Source: Hyperoplus lanceolatus
Taxonomy: Eukaryota; Chordata; Actinopteri; Uranoscopiformes; Ammodytidae
Assembly (NCBI GenBank): GCA_026929865.2
Contig: CM049416.1
Location: forward strand, 11,531,501-11,595,500
Direction: 5' to 3'
Length of the DNA stretch: 64,000 nt
The notes under the pieces: model-generated
Told to the model about the DNA's origin: nothing
Databases searched by the model: none
What the model saw: the letters and a program-made list of their open reading frames with translations, nothing else
Program-made: the position numbers and the translations under genes
Part shown: positions 1-11,813 of the stretch, piece by piece
Position numbering within the stretch: the first letter of the stretch is position 1
Layout: the number at the start of each line of letters is the position of its first letter

Positions 1-2012
1 ATGGAGTCATTTGTTTTTTTAAATTAGCTTTTTTTTTTAGCCAGAATGACATGAGTTGAGGACCTCTAATGGCTATAATAATGTGATGTGATGTGGATTT
101 ATAAATTATGACTTCTATTTCCAAGTATCTGTTTTAAGTGGTTTCCATGGAGTCTGGGATGACAGCAGGAATATGAATGAATGAGTGGTGTGTGTGCGTG
201 TGTGTGTTGTGTTCCAAATTCCTCTTGCAGCTGCATAGGGTTCCGTCAACAGTTTGAGCTAACCGTTGCCACCCACCAATCTCACTGCTACTCTAGTTTT
301 CGGCACTAGCAGTAGTATTTCTCAGGAAAATTCCTCCGTCGCATCAATAAAAAAAAATACACGTGTGCACATAGACACAGTGGAGAAAAGATGTATTCAC
401 AGACCCAAAGCAGAGATCTCATTTTAAAAATTTCCCTCCAAAATGTAGCTATTTATTTATAATAGCAGGTTATTATAAGGCAAACGCTATACCCAGTTTT
501 GTCTGTGTGAGGATGCAGCATTTTTGTTTGGGTGTTGTGATTGTGATGCATGCTGGATTGTCATTCAGTGAGGTGACACTGAGGGTGAGAGGTTGAGGGT
601 TCAGGGCTGAGGAGCAGCTGTGTAATTAACCTGCAGTCTCAAGTATGAACTGTGTTTCACTGTTTTATTAGCTTACACCTGAGGGGTAAACAGCTTTTTG
701 TAATTTGACCAAGAGTCATTGTCCAATTATGATACCAGTGGGCCAATCGAGAGCACGACTCACCCGTAGATGGAAATGTTGAATCCAAAATATAAAGCCT
801 ATTCAAGTATTTTTTTTAACCAGTAGAAAAACCTACTAATATTAATAAAGACGTTGTTGTTGACTATCAACATGAGGCTACATATTGTTTTGCCTTATCC
901 ATGAAGGAGGAGAGGATTTGAAGCTTTTTGGATACGTTTCTACCTCCCATAGAGGCGTGAAGATGACCCATACCCCTGCTCTGCTCGAGGGAAGGATGGG
1001 ACCTCTTGTGTTGCCCCTCTGTCCATCTCTATTTGTCCCAGCCAAAAGCACTTCAGTGGCTGGATACGCTCCAGAACTAGACCTTGGGGAAAGACTGTGA
1101 AAGGACTGTTTAGCTCTAAATCTGCCCAGGCACCCATTCAAGCCTCATCGTCCCCCTTTTTCTCTCATTGTTGGCGTCATTTTATTTAGATCAGCAACCC
1201 TTCCATGATTCCAGTAACATTATTGAATGGAGAAAGAGACAGCACAAGCCTTCTTAAAAAAACAAGCATGTCATTTGTGATTAGCTTTCTAAATGAAGTC
1301 AGTAAAGATAAGAAAGCTTAAACGCCTCAAAATATATGCCTCATCAATCAAGCTGAATTCAGAGTATTACTGCAGTCAGACTTTATCAAGAGGAATTCTT
1401 CACCAAAATTACCAACTAAAATTGACTTATTTTAGCTGCTTATAGCCGATAAAAATAATAAATACATGCTTTTCCGACTTGTTTACTTGTGAATAAGCAG
1501 GGCTGTTTGCCAGCGCAGCACATCTCAGGCCAGGGCACTTCTTATCCACGGGGCTTAAAGCTTTGAAGTTGTGGGAATGCTTGCTCACTTTGCCTTCATT
1601 TGTTCCTTTTACAGGCTGTCACAGCAAATATATTAAACATACAGGCACTTTCTATCCATACAAAGTGTAGTGTGTGCTTTAGACTTGGTAAGCACACGCG
1701 AATGGCTTGTTGGGTTATTTTCGGATTCATTTTATTGATGCTTCTATCTTACTTTTGAAGCTATAGTGCGTAACTTTTTCAAAGAAATTAATGTCGGATA
1801 CATTCAATCCATCGCCAAGCGAGTCAACAAAACATTGATTAAGCATATCTGTTCCACAAACTCTCTCTCAGTATGGCAGCAGCTGTACAAACTGGTGTCG
1901 CCCCCACCCCAAAACACTGACACAGGAGCTCAGAATTCCTCAAGGGCGGCAAAAAACTTACGTACTATGGCTTTATATTTTCTCTCATCCCATCTGTCTT
2001 GTCCTTTTTAAG
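1..2012. other. pnpla8 intron sequence with one MITE
   Basis: No exon resembling upstream PNPLA8 (GxSxG region) was recognised here, so this is best read as intron. It holds an inverted-repeat element at 1759-1972. The short ORFs at 878-1141 resemble nothing known. Confidence 0.6.
1759..1972. mobile_element. MITE, AGCTATAGTGCGTAAC family, copy 1 (degenerate)
   Basis: The left end AGCTATAGTGCGTAAC is mirrored by the right end, whose reverse complement reads AGCCATAGTACGTAAG. The interior (cagtatggcagcag, caaactggtgtcg) matches the copy at 62707-63006. Flanks TTGA/TTAT look like a decayed TTAA target duplication. No coding capacity. Confidence 0.75.
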
Positions 2013-2208
2013 GATGGAGGTCTCCTAATCAACAACCCCACAGCATTGGCCATCCACGAGTGTAAGTGTCTGTGGCCCAACACACCGCTGCAGTGTGTGT
2101 TGTCTCTGGGCACCGGACGGTACGAGACGCTAGGCAACAACAGCACCAACTACACAAGCCTCAAGGCTAAGATCACTAACGTCATCAGCAGTGCCACGGA
2201 TACAGAGG
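2013..2208 (+). CDS. pnpla8: pnpla8 penultimate coding exon
   Basis: The acceptor follows a pyrimidine-rich run (cttgtcctttttaag) and the donor is GTAGGA. It begins in frame at GAT (catalytic Asp of DGG) and ends in phase 1. It encodes 65 codons of the C-terminal patatin fold, including SLGTGRYE. Confidence 0.95.
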
Positions 2209-3023
2209 GTAGGACCACCAGAAATGTTGTTGTTTGTATGTGTTTGACATCCCAGTTTGACAGTTAGCTATACACTGCAGAATAAAGGTGCAGTCAGCGA
2301 TTATTGAGAATGCTTGTTGTCATAATCACCATTTGTCAAAATCAGTGAATATCTCCACATGATCCGCTTCCTGTCCATATTGTGAGTGCGCTGCAAAACA
2401 AATGTAGTCTCAATACATAGCCTAGGCTCTGTAAACTGACATGTAAACAAAGGGGGCACACCATTATGCTAGGCTGTTTATTTATACTGGATTCTGTTTC
2501 TCAGCGCACACACAGTACGTACAGGTAGCAGATCGTTGGGAGATATTCACTGATTCTGACAAAAAATTATTTTAACAACAAGCATTCTCCAAGATGGCTG
2601 ACTTCATTTGTAAAAGGCGTGCACTCACTGGAAGAGTCATGCACTAGGATTGTTCTGGTTCAGTCCAGTCTTTTGTAATATAAACCAAGAGAGTGACTTT
2701 TGTTGGACTTTGGTAGCTAAAAGCTCCACACTCTATCCTTATTTTCAGAGGTGCACACCATGCTAGACGCCCTCCTGCCCCCGGACACATACTTCCGCTT
2801 CAACCCTTACATGACGGAGGACATCCCGTTGAACGAGAGCCGCACGGACAAGTTGAACTTCCTGAAGAGCGAGGGCGAGCGCTACCTGGAGCGCAACGAA
2901 CCCAAGCTAAAGAAAGCAGCTAGCGTGCTAAGCCAGGAGAAGAGCACCATACAGAGGCTGGCAGAGTGGGGCAAGCTCAAATCGGACATGTACGACGGTC
3001 TGCCCTTCATCTCCAAGCTGTAG
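2013..3023 (+). CDS. pnpla8: pnpla8 (calcium-independent phospholipase A2 gamma), last two coding exons; 5' part outside window
   Basis: Patatin-like phospholipase that hydrolyses acyl chains of membrane phospholipids, known from mitochondria and peroxisomes. Two exons are visible, 2013-2208 and 2749-3023, joined in phase 1 (G|AG gives Glu). The first opens with DGGLLINNP, the family motif carrying the catalytic Asp of the Ser-Asp dyad; the GxSxG serine exon is not in the window. It continues HECKCLWPN and SLGTGRYE, then NVISSATDTE-EVHTMLDALLPP across the junction, and ends LPFISKL followed by TAG. The terminal SKL is a type 1 peroxisomal targeting signal. The match to vertebrate PNPLA8 as I remember it is close throughout, so identity is near certain. 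No break or frameshift is seen. Confidence 0.96.
2209..2748. other. pnpla8 last intron, mostly a MITE
   Basis: A GT-AG intron whose centre (2286-2609) is an inverted-repeat element. The remainder shows nothing distinctive. Confidence 0.85.
2286..2609. mobile_element. MITE, AGGTG-AGTCAG family, copy 1
   Basis: The left end AGGTGCAGTCAGCGATTATT and GAGAATGCTTGTTGT is mirrored on the right (reverse complement GAAGTCAGCCATCTTGGAGA, then ATGCTTGTTGT). The interior shares tgtcaaaatcagt, catgatc.gctt and tgtaaacaaaggg with the copy at 11220-11559. The flanking TTAA is degraded here. Confidence 0.75.
2749..3023 (+). CDS. pnpla8: pnpla8 terminal coding exon with SKL C-terminus
   Basis: The acceptor is attttcag. 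AG completes the Glu codon started in the previous exon, and the exon reads EVHTMLDALLPPDTYFRFNP, then a charged helical tail (YLERNEPKLKKAASVLSQEK), ending DGLPFISKL and TAG at 3021-3023. GC content is higher than in the flanking introns. The SKL tripeptide is a canonical PTS1. Confidence 0.96.
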
Positions 3024-3230
3024 TCAGTCACTGGCTCTTGACCACAAGAGAGTTTTTTTTAAGGTAAGAATACAGGGAGGGTAAAATCTCCCCATGTTGA
3101 AAAGGGAGCACACTTGAAACTATTTATATAGTAAGTAGAATCCAAGGGATTTAGTTCACATAGTTTGGTTATCATCGAGGCTACGTAAAATGAAAGTGAC
3201 TCTTAGAGAAATACATGACTTTGATTATTC

Positions 3231-3236
3231 ATTAAA
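3231..3236 (+). terminator. candidate pnpla8 poly(A) signal (ATTAAA)
   Basis: An ATTAAA hexamer lies about 208 nt after the pnpla8 stop and is followed by T/GT-rich sequence (3265-3300). AATAAA hexamers also occur at 3818-3823 and 4156-4161, so the real cleavage site could be further downstream. Confidence 0.3.
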
Positions 3237-3417
3237 AAAAGACAATTAATACAATGAATAATAGTGTTTGATTGCAAATGAGATGTAATTTTTTATGTGG
3301 AACATAACGTGTGTATGATGGAGACATGAATTATATACTTAAAAAAAGAATTGTTCTAATGGGGATATCATTCACATGACTGGTTAACCCAGAAAGAGGT
3401 GTGCGTTGGGGAAAAAA

Positions 3418-3450
3418 AGGGGGGGGGGGGGGAAGGGGGGAGGGGGGAAG
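3418..3450 (+). repeat. G-rich homopurine tract (quadruplex-capable)
   Basis: Uninterrupted G runs separated by AA or A spacers (GGGG.. AA GGGGGG A GGGGGG AA GGG) lie about 400 bp past the pnpla8 stop. The base pattern meets the usual four-run G-quadruplex rule on the + strand. Confidence 0.8.
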
Positions 3451-3847
3451 GGTACAAGGCGAGTCGACAGAATTTCATAGCTGTATTAAAGCCGGCTGAA
3501 AGTGTTTTTTGTCTAACCGCGAAAAGATTATAAGTGCATGACACTGACACACAACCTTATTATGAACAATATACGGTAATATGATTACTGTAGCTATTTT
3601 GTAAAGAAATTAGACTGATGTCCATTTGCATTTTCAGTGACTTGAATACATTTAGATGCAATTGATTGGTGATTGCACAAACATGACCTATTTCTAACAC
3701 TGTACAGAAGGTGGACCTCATGCACTTATGAAAGATATTATTCTTAACCAAGACAGGTGTACATAATATTTAAAATAATTATGAATTACTTGATAGTGTT
3801 CTTCAAGAACATTGCTAAATAAATACTGCTGCTGCATAATTTTCCTA

Positions 3848-3848
<1 letters not shown>

Positions 3849-3906
<58 letters not shown>
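3849..3906. repeat. (CA)n microsatellite
   Basis: Perfect CA dinucleotide run of about 58 bp. Confidence 0.98.
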
Positions 3907-3909
<3 letters not shown>

Positions 3910-4234
3910 TGGTTCCAATACTAATGGAGTTTTCTTCTTGGTACAAAGCATGTTGTGGCCCATTATTTAGTACACAGCTTTTGCCTCAAGCTTGCTCAAG
4001 TCTGAATTCCTCATTCCTTGCTGCTTTTTATCGCACATCTTTTATAAAATGTAGCCTTTTTTTTTTTTTTTTACATTTTAAGAATCCTAATCACCCTGTT
4101 TCCTCCCTTCTTTATTGCTCGGTGGAATATGAAGTGAAAGAAATGTCATGAAAAAAATAAAACGTGGTTTGCGAAACCTTAGTATAAATTCTGTTCTCTT
4201 CTTTCTAAATTCTGCTCACATACGTTGGGAATAT

Positions 4235-4237
<3 letters not shown>

Positions 4238-4294
<57 letters not shown>
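4238..4294. repeat. (CA)n microsatellite
   Basis: CA dinucleotide run of about 57 bp. Confidence 0.98.
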
Positions 4295-4295
<1 letters not shown>

Positions 4296-6122
4296 ACAAA
4301 AAGCCCCACAATAGAGTTGTCACACAGGAATGAGGAGTGTGCTCCTGTGATGAATTGCTTTTCTTTTCCCCCAAGTTGCATGCGTTGATGTTCTGCTTTA
4401 TTGTTTCAATCCCATTGAAGATCCCCTCTGAAATTCCACAGCCTCATTCCTCCCAGTCACACCGTGGTCCCCCCAATCAACGCTAACAATGCGCCACAAG
4501 GAGGCTCAAAACGTCAATACAAAATGTCCCAACAATGACACACGTCAAAACGATGGGGAATGATATGTCAGGTATTTCAGAAGTGTACAGGCTTGACTGA
4601 TAGATTGATGACACATTTTTTGTAATGCCATCTTGAGCTTGAAACCCCCGATGTCAAGGTCTGATTTATTGCTGTGTTGCCTAGAATTGGCCTTACTCTA
4701 CAAAGGTCTTCAATGGGCTTACGTTAGTATTTGAAGTCTATGGCACGTTGAATCAATGTTGGTTTTAGTTGCGCGGAATTGTTAAGGAATTGCTGAGATT
4801 TCCATATGGAAAGCTAGCCTGGTTCTACCAGACCATCGTACTTAATTTCATTTGTACGGAAGGGAACTACTGAAGGGAAATGAAAATTGAGCAGAAGTAG
4901 GTAGGCGGGCAGTGCCAGGCTAATGCACTTTTCAGAATCAACAACACTTACACAAAACCAGTTCTCCCGATGCACAGTTAGGCTATCACAGTCCTCAAGA
5001 AAGGAAACTAATTTAAAAGAAGGCCAGGTTAAACTCCTTTTAATGCGATACAACATTAATTGAACTTGATAAAAATGATAAATGCATAATCAAAAAAACA
5101 ATACCCAAATTTCCTGACACACCCAAACTATAAAGCATACAAATGTACTTCATACTCATATACATTTTCTGAGTTTAATAACTTCAAAAAACGTAATACA
5201 GACGGGTGATTGTTGCTTGGGAAATTCTGCCATCAAACTTCACACTAAACGTGTCAAGCCTTGCACGTCCAGCTACATGGAGATTTGAGTGTCTTTGACG
5301 AGCACAGTCCAGACAGACAAATGAGGTGAATATGAGATTATCACACTCTCTGGCGATGTTCATCCTGTTGGCAGTGACAATCGAGCAGGGAAAAGGCCAA
5401 AGTGCCAATGTAAAGTGAAGGCTGCCAGCCGGGCTGTGTTTACATGTAGGAGTGAGGGGAAAAAATATACAGTTCATTCCACAAGTTGCTTGTTGTGGCA
5501 GGAGCTGTCCGTCTCTCCTCCTCCTCCTCCTCCTCATCCTCCTCATAGCAGTGTTCATCAAGCAGGGTTGGATTGTCTGGTCTTATGGTGTTCCCTAGCA
5601 ACCGTCATAGTCCCCCCCTTCCTCAAATACAATCTGCTCAATGTATGTGTGCCCACGTTCGCCTAAAATTGTCCCTGATCTGTCGAAAATGTATTACTTA
5701 CACAACCGACCTCTTTTTGCCTATGCTCCTGTCATTTTTATTTTGACGGTTGATATTGTGTTCACATTCAAGTTTGCTATCAATATCTCGGACCTGTTTT
5801 TCAAGCTCCTTCAGTTGGCACCATAGACTGTATATTGTTCGGCACGTAGGCCTACTGTTTGTCTTCCCAGTGTCTTGCCAGGATGTGCCATATCTCCTTA
5901 CACAATCAACATTGCTGCGAGTGAGAGAGATGTTGGCACAAGTCGCCTCGCCCTTGTTTTTGCCACGGCTCTGCTTTTATTTTTGAAATGCAAAGAGACA
6001 TCGGAGGTCCTGCTCCATGGGCTGTTGCTGCTAGCGCTGTAAAACACACTTATGCGTGTGATCATAATCGTGGAGTCGCTCCGATGATGCGAGTCTACCA
6101 ACAGTAAAGTCCCTGGGCTGTA

Positions 6123-6130
6123 TGTGTGTG

Positions 6131-6185
<55 letters not shown>
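6123..6185. repeat. (TG)n microsatellite
   Basis: TG run with one interruption near its start and a GCGCGC step at the right end. Confidence 0.97.
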
Positions 6186-6187
<2 letters not shown>

Positions 6188-6619
6188 GCCCATTCAAATG
6201 TCCAATCTTTTGATCGCAGAGGACAAAATCATGGGTCCTCACAGCATCTAAAAAAAAACATTTTTTACATTGGTGTACATCTCTGACTAATTGAGAAAGG
6301 CTGGTGTGTTAACAAAAGTATGGCAGAAGGTGTCTGGTAGCTGTCAAAGAGACATTGTCGCGCTATATCATATCCTGGCCTGTAAACACTGGTTTAGAAT
6401 ACACAGTGCCCCGGAGGAGGTTTGGAGAAGAGCTGTAAAAATGATGATACTCAAAAGTGTTTTTTTCAGAAATGTTTCTGAAAATATGCTGAAAGCACCT
6501 GGAAGTATTTCACACTCCACAGTGATATGTCTACTGTCACGCTCTCCGTCCTCTCGTCTCCTCAATGGAAAGAAACGAGGGAGAAAAGTTGACACAGGGC
6601 TGTGGCTTCTCTGCAGGCG

Positions 6620-6744
6620 CACACTCACTCACTCACTCACTCACTCACTCACTCACTCACTCACTCACTCACTCACTCACTCACTCACTCACTCACTCAC
6701 TCACTCACTCACTCACTCACTCACTCACTCACTCACTCACACAC
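6620..6744. repeat. (CACT)n tetranucleotide microsatellite
   Basis: About 30 uninterrupted ACTC units, long for a tetranucleotide. It translates as a repeated HSLT in one frame, which makes spurious ORFs (6291-7052). Nothing around it supports coding. Confidence 0.98.
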
Positions 6745-7451
6745 TCTCTATTTGTCTGACAGTTGTGCATGCAAAACACCTGTGTCTGTGCCCACATCTG
6801 TGCAGTATAGAGCCAATAATCTTAGGTCAACTTTTATATTATTTTTCTCACCCATGGAAAGCAGTGGTGCGTTCATATCAAGGAACTGGTGCAGGACTTT
6901 GTTTGGGTCCCTTGAATGCACACACGCACAGGGACAACACCATATTTTTATCTCATGTTGAATCATGTGTTGTGAGAAGTGCTCCATTGCTAAATGTCCT
7001 CTGTTTTGGTTCCTGCCTTCCCCCCCTCAGGACCTTTCACAAGTACTACTAGGAACGGTTTATGACTAACAAAAGCCCAACGGCCTCGATGAGTGTTACA
7101 TGCATTTTTATCATGTGAAAAACCTGGACATTTATACACCCTTTTTCTCACGGTTCTGATGGCCTGAACATGCCTAACTGTGAGCTTCACACAAATATAC
7201 CCCCTGTGTGCACTCTTTACACGTGTGATTCTTTAACACTGTTCTTCAAAGAGGATGTGGCTGCTATTTGAACCACATGTCAAATATATCCGTTACACCA
7301 CGCATTTGGACTGGTAGACGGAGAGGGTGAGAGAGAGAAATGGAGTGGACATTAGTTGTAATTGATGGGTGCTGTGTTGATGACAAGGCCTTAATGTGTG
7401 TGAGACATTCTTGGGCTGTCCCATGTTGGAATTGAGTGATGGGGTGTTCTG

Positions 7452-7554
<103 letters not shown>

Positions 7555-8599
7555 GTTCTCCACTTCAAAATGGGATTTGGATTGGTGTAATGTGCAGTGA
7601 GGCGTTTGACACCAGCGCAGTCATGCCTGTGTCTACACGAGCCACCTGTCCTGAGTAACACCTGTGTCTCATATCATCCACGACCAGGGGCCTTTTTATA
7701 AAATGATTTTAAGGGGCATTTTAAGCCTTTGTTGTAGAGTTAACAGAGTTATGTCAGTAAAACAACATAAACAAGATAGTTGCAGTGGGTGAGTATTATG
7801 TGCTTGGAGAGATTAAATTGTACTTGGAAAAGTGCTCATGCTGTGGTAAAATGCTCACTGACATATTTTTTATTGCCATTAATGCAAATGTGTGCTTTAA
7901 TGATTTCTCAGTTGAATTACAGCTGAGCATAAAAAATAATAATTTGCAAGAAAAAAAAGTTTCAGTATAATTTTTTTTATTTTTACAGTTCTACTCCAAA
8001 CATCTTCATAATTAATATACAGGAAACATAGATGAAGATAGTTGCCTATGCTATATAACCACCACAAAAAGACATACAAGGCTACAGGTGACTTTATAGT
8101 AGGAAAACTCAGGGTTTATTTGATACTATGACGATCGATACTCAGCAGAATTATTTTTCATTTCACACATAGGCCTATTTGTCTGCAGGTCCCACTGCTG
8201 CCGCCCATTAAAAAAGGGGGTCGCTGCTGAGTGTTTTTCCTCTCCTTTCTTTCTGCACCGGATTGGCAGCAGCTGACGGATAGCAGATGGAACAATGAAG
8301 AGGTCTCACTTTTACATTTTTTCCATGTACCAGATTTACTTTTTTTGTTGAGAGTGGGACTCTACCAATGCATCCTGCCACTTTCAAATAGGTACCTTGT
8401 TGATCTATTATATAACACACAAATTAACATGTATTGCATTGTAATAAAATAATAATTAACACAATTGCTTCAATTGTGACAATGTCATATAATGATGCAA
8501 ATTAAAAAATAAACAGATACGAACATAATCTACGAAAGAGCCCATGTATGAGGGCAAACGACGCCCAGTTTTTTTTTTCTTTTTTTCTCTTTTTCTCTT

Positions 8600-8890
8600 C
8601 TCCGAGTGTGTTGTCGCCTTTAGAGTGGAGTAGACGATCTTTGACCGCTGCTGGTTTTTGACAGCGGCCGGGGAGCTGGTGAGGAGAGCGGAGGAACCGT
8701 GTGGACCACAGCTTGCTGCTGCAGCGGCTGAGAGACTAGGGGGGACGGACGGACGCACTGGCCGGACACGGTCCCTCAAACGAACACACACACACACACA
8801 CATATAGGCGCGCACGCACACACAACGCCTCATCGATCCCTATACAGCATCAGCGCACACTCAAAAACGGGAGCCGGGCTGAAGCAGTCG
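8600..8890 (+). other. nrcam: candidate nrcam first (non-coding) exon and core promoter region
   Basis: A GC- and CpG-richer island in AT-rich surroundings, ending gaagcagtcg|GTGAGT, a near-perfect donor. From about 8600 to 8890 there is no ATG, as expected of a 5' leader; the nearest ATG is upstream near 8545. A short CA run (8784-8802) lies inside. A second possible donor, ctg|GTGAGG, occurs near 8682. Position and orientation fit the 5' end of nrcam, whose first coding exon is 31 kb downstream; long first introns are typical of this gene. The transcription start cannot be fixed from sequence alone. Confidence 0.5.
8784..8802. repeat. short (CA)n run inside candidate nrcam exon 1
   Basis: CA run followed by a cgcgcacgcacac stretch, within the predicted leader. 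Confidence 0.9.
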
Positions 8891-11219
8891 GTGAGTTTGA
8901 ACATGTCTTTTCTATTCAGGCCTTTATATTTTATTAATTATCATTTTACTGTGAAGATTGGGGGGTGTTGTTGCATTTGCCTCCCTCTCTTGTTGTCTTC
9001 AGTTTCATCATATGTCGGCGTTAGAATAATGGTGCAGTGGATGTGTCAATTCAGTCGATCGGTGCATTGCCATTCGCCTCAGCATCCCGGTGATTTCGCT
9101 GGGAAAAAAGACGAGCAGGTGCAAATAACATGGCAAATATGGAGGCGCCTGATGCCGATTTTCGGTTTAATTTTTGATGTATTTGAATCATTTAATTTCA
9201 ATCTTGCTTTCTGCTGAGCCTTCCAAGGCAGAACATTGCAGCTTGCCTGTGCTCTCACCGCGCCTTTGCATCTCAAGAAGCAAAGCATCAAAAGCAATGT
9301 GTTGAACCAAATGCATTGAGCGGCCTCAGCAGCAGGAACAACCAGGGTTTGGTTCTCATTGTTGCTGCCGCCGCCGGCCGGTGCGAACAGTCAGGCCCCG
9401 CAGCGCTAGAGAGCGGATTATTTGATGTCTGCTGGAGATGCTGCTGCCAGGTGTATAGCAGGGCTGTATAGCTCTGCTCCTCAAGCTGTGTTTTCACTCC
9501 AGCGCAGCAAAATATACACCAAAGGCCTCCTCCTCACAAAAGGTTTTCAGATATATGAGAGACGTGGAGATATGAATCGTCAGCAGGTGTCTGTTGTTGA
9601 CTAGTGGGGAGGGGTGTGTGGGGGCTTGGGCTAGCCTATACAGCTTTCATTGATTGTTTCATAAAATAAATCAAGAGAGGATCCACCCATGAAGGAAAAT
9701 GATTGGAGATATATGTGTACGTTTCTCCCCTATAATATTCTCATAACTCAACAGTGTGTGGTTTTCCATGGCAGGAAAGATGGGTTTCTGCATGTCTCCA
9801 AACGCAAAGGCAGAAACAGACAGGAGATTGAGGCTATACTTAGCAGGTGGAGTTGACATTGGATAGGGTACAGTCAAACAAGATCTTTTTTTGTATTTAT
9901 TTTTTCACAACCCCATTTGAGAAGGAATCTTGCTAAGCCTGTGTGTGCAGAAATTTCTCATCTGCAAAAAAACAATTAGGCAATCATTCACGGGACAAAA
10001 AAAATCCCTAAAATGTTATCATCCAATAATAATTTCTGGCAAATTTTCAAGCAAAAATGCATTATTTTTTGAATATATTTATTTGCCTGTACATGTCAAG
10101 ATACTCTTTGCCTATAGGCACATTAAAACAGACACTGATACATATAAAAGGATGAATTGGTCAATGATGTTTTGACTATGTGGCTTACCCCATGTCAAGA
10201 CCTACTTTCTGTGAGCTGTTGTGTCTGCTGATTTCAGTGTGATAGGGTGGTATATCTGATACCACAGATTGTTTAAAGTTGTCTGTCTTTGTGTTTTCAT
10301 TCACATACTGTATGTCATTATGATATTTTCCATTAGCATTGCATTATATTCTGCACTAATCTTTTAAAAAGGTTTCCACATTGTGGCTTAAGTTGCTCAG
10401 TTGTAGTAGCAGTCGGATTCCCATTGGATTCATATGTTCATTGTTGTTGCAAACATTTTTTTTAATGGGGCATATGTTTGTTTGATTGCTGACACACAGT
10501 GAAGCAGATGCAGTAATACAGAAGGTCTACAGTAGTAATCAGTGGGTAACACACTTGACTACAATATAGTCCCCTTTCTAGACCCTTCAACCATGCTTCA
10601 TGCTCAATCCCATGCAGATTCTGCTCCTATATTCTTCTAAATTCACGCTAACATAACATCTCTTAGCACTCATTGAGTAAGATTGAACGGTTGCAGTGAA
10701 TGGGGAGGCCTTCAATTGTATTATGAAACCTGAAGCTACGCTAGAATGCTAATATATGCATGTTAACCTACATTTTCCTGTACAAGTTTCCAGTCAGCAT
10801 TTCGTACTGTTATTCCTGTATTCAGGGAACAGAGCGAGGAAGGGAGGGAGAGAGAGACAATGAGAGGATCAATTCTGCAACTCAAACCACATAAACAAAA
10901 AAACATTGACCTAGATATTGTCCCTAATGTAAATTCCGGTTTAGGAGAAAGATTAACTCATATTTATTTAGCATTCATTTTATCGCTTTGCTCTCTGCAC
11001 CAGAGAAACTCTACAAGAGAACAAACCTGGCTCACAGAAGACATGTTGATACATCCGCTTGCAGGTGTAAACAGTATACATTAAAGGATGGCTTAATTCC
11101 ATCAAGACACGTGAATGGATTTGAGCCAATGTTATTTGTATTACAAACACGTGATTTTTACTGCTATGACGAGGCAAACTGTCGGCTGTGAAGACGGGCC
11201 TGTTGTTGCGACAATTTAA

Positions 11220-11559
11220 AGGTGGAGTCAGTGATTCTGGAGAATGTGTTTTGTCAACAAAAAAAAATAATCGTCAAAATCAGTAAATACTGTATATCCT
11301 CCTCATGATCTGCTTACCTGTCAATACTATGTATGCGCTGAAAAATATCTGATGTTAATACATAGCCAAGGTAGGCTATGTTACCTGGTATGTAAACAAA
11401 GGGTATGTAAACAAAGGTGGCCTACCGTAGCTAGCAACATGCTCGTTTACAGAGCCTAGGCTGTGTATTAACGCTGGATCCTCAGATCATGAGGATACAT
11501 TACTTATTTTGGCATAAATTATTTTGAGAACAAGCTTTCTTCAGTCATTGACCCTACCT
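11220..11559. mobile_element. MITE, AGGTG-AGTCAG family, copy 2, TTAA-flanked
   Basis: Exact TTAA on both sides (11216-11219, 11560-11563). The left end is AGGTGGAGTCAGTGATTCTG and the right end is its imperfect mirror (TCAGTCATTGACCCTACCT). The interior is collinear with 2286-2609. It contains a small duplication of tgtaaacaaagg. No ORF. Confidence 0.85.
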
Positions 11560-11656
11560 TTAAACATACTTCATCGGATCAAAGTACCTAAAATTGCACA
11601 TTTAATTGATCTGTGCTATTAATAAATTAGTACAATATGTGTACTTTTCTGAAGGA

Positions 11657-11813
<157 letters not shown>

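Noticed and set aside
5184..5561. 125-codon minus-strand ORF starting MMNTAMRRMRRRRRRR
   Set aside because: The Arg run is a (CTC)n simple repeat; the rest matches nothing known.
6620..6744. Regularly repeated units suggesting a CRISPR-like array
   Set aside because: It is a simple tetranucleotide with no spacers, in a vertebrate genome.
6291..7052. 253-codon plus-strand ORF with HSLT repeats
   Set aside because: It is a read-through of the (CACT)n microsatellite; flanking codons resemble no protein.
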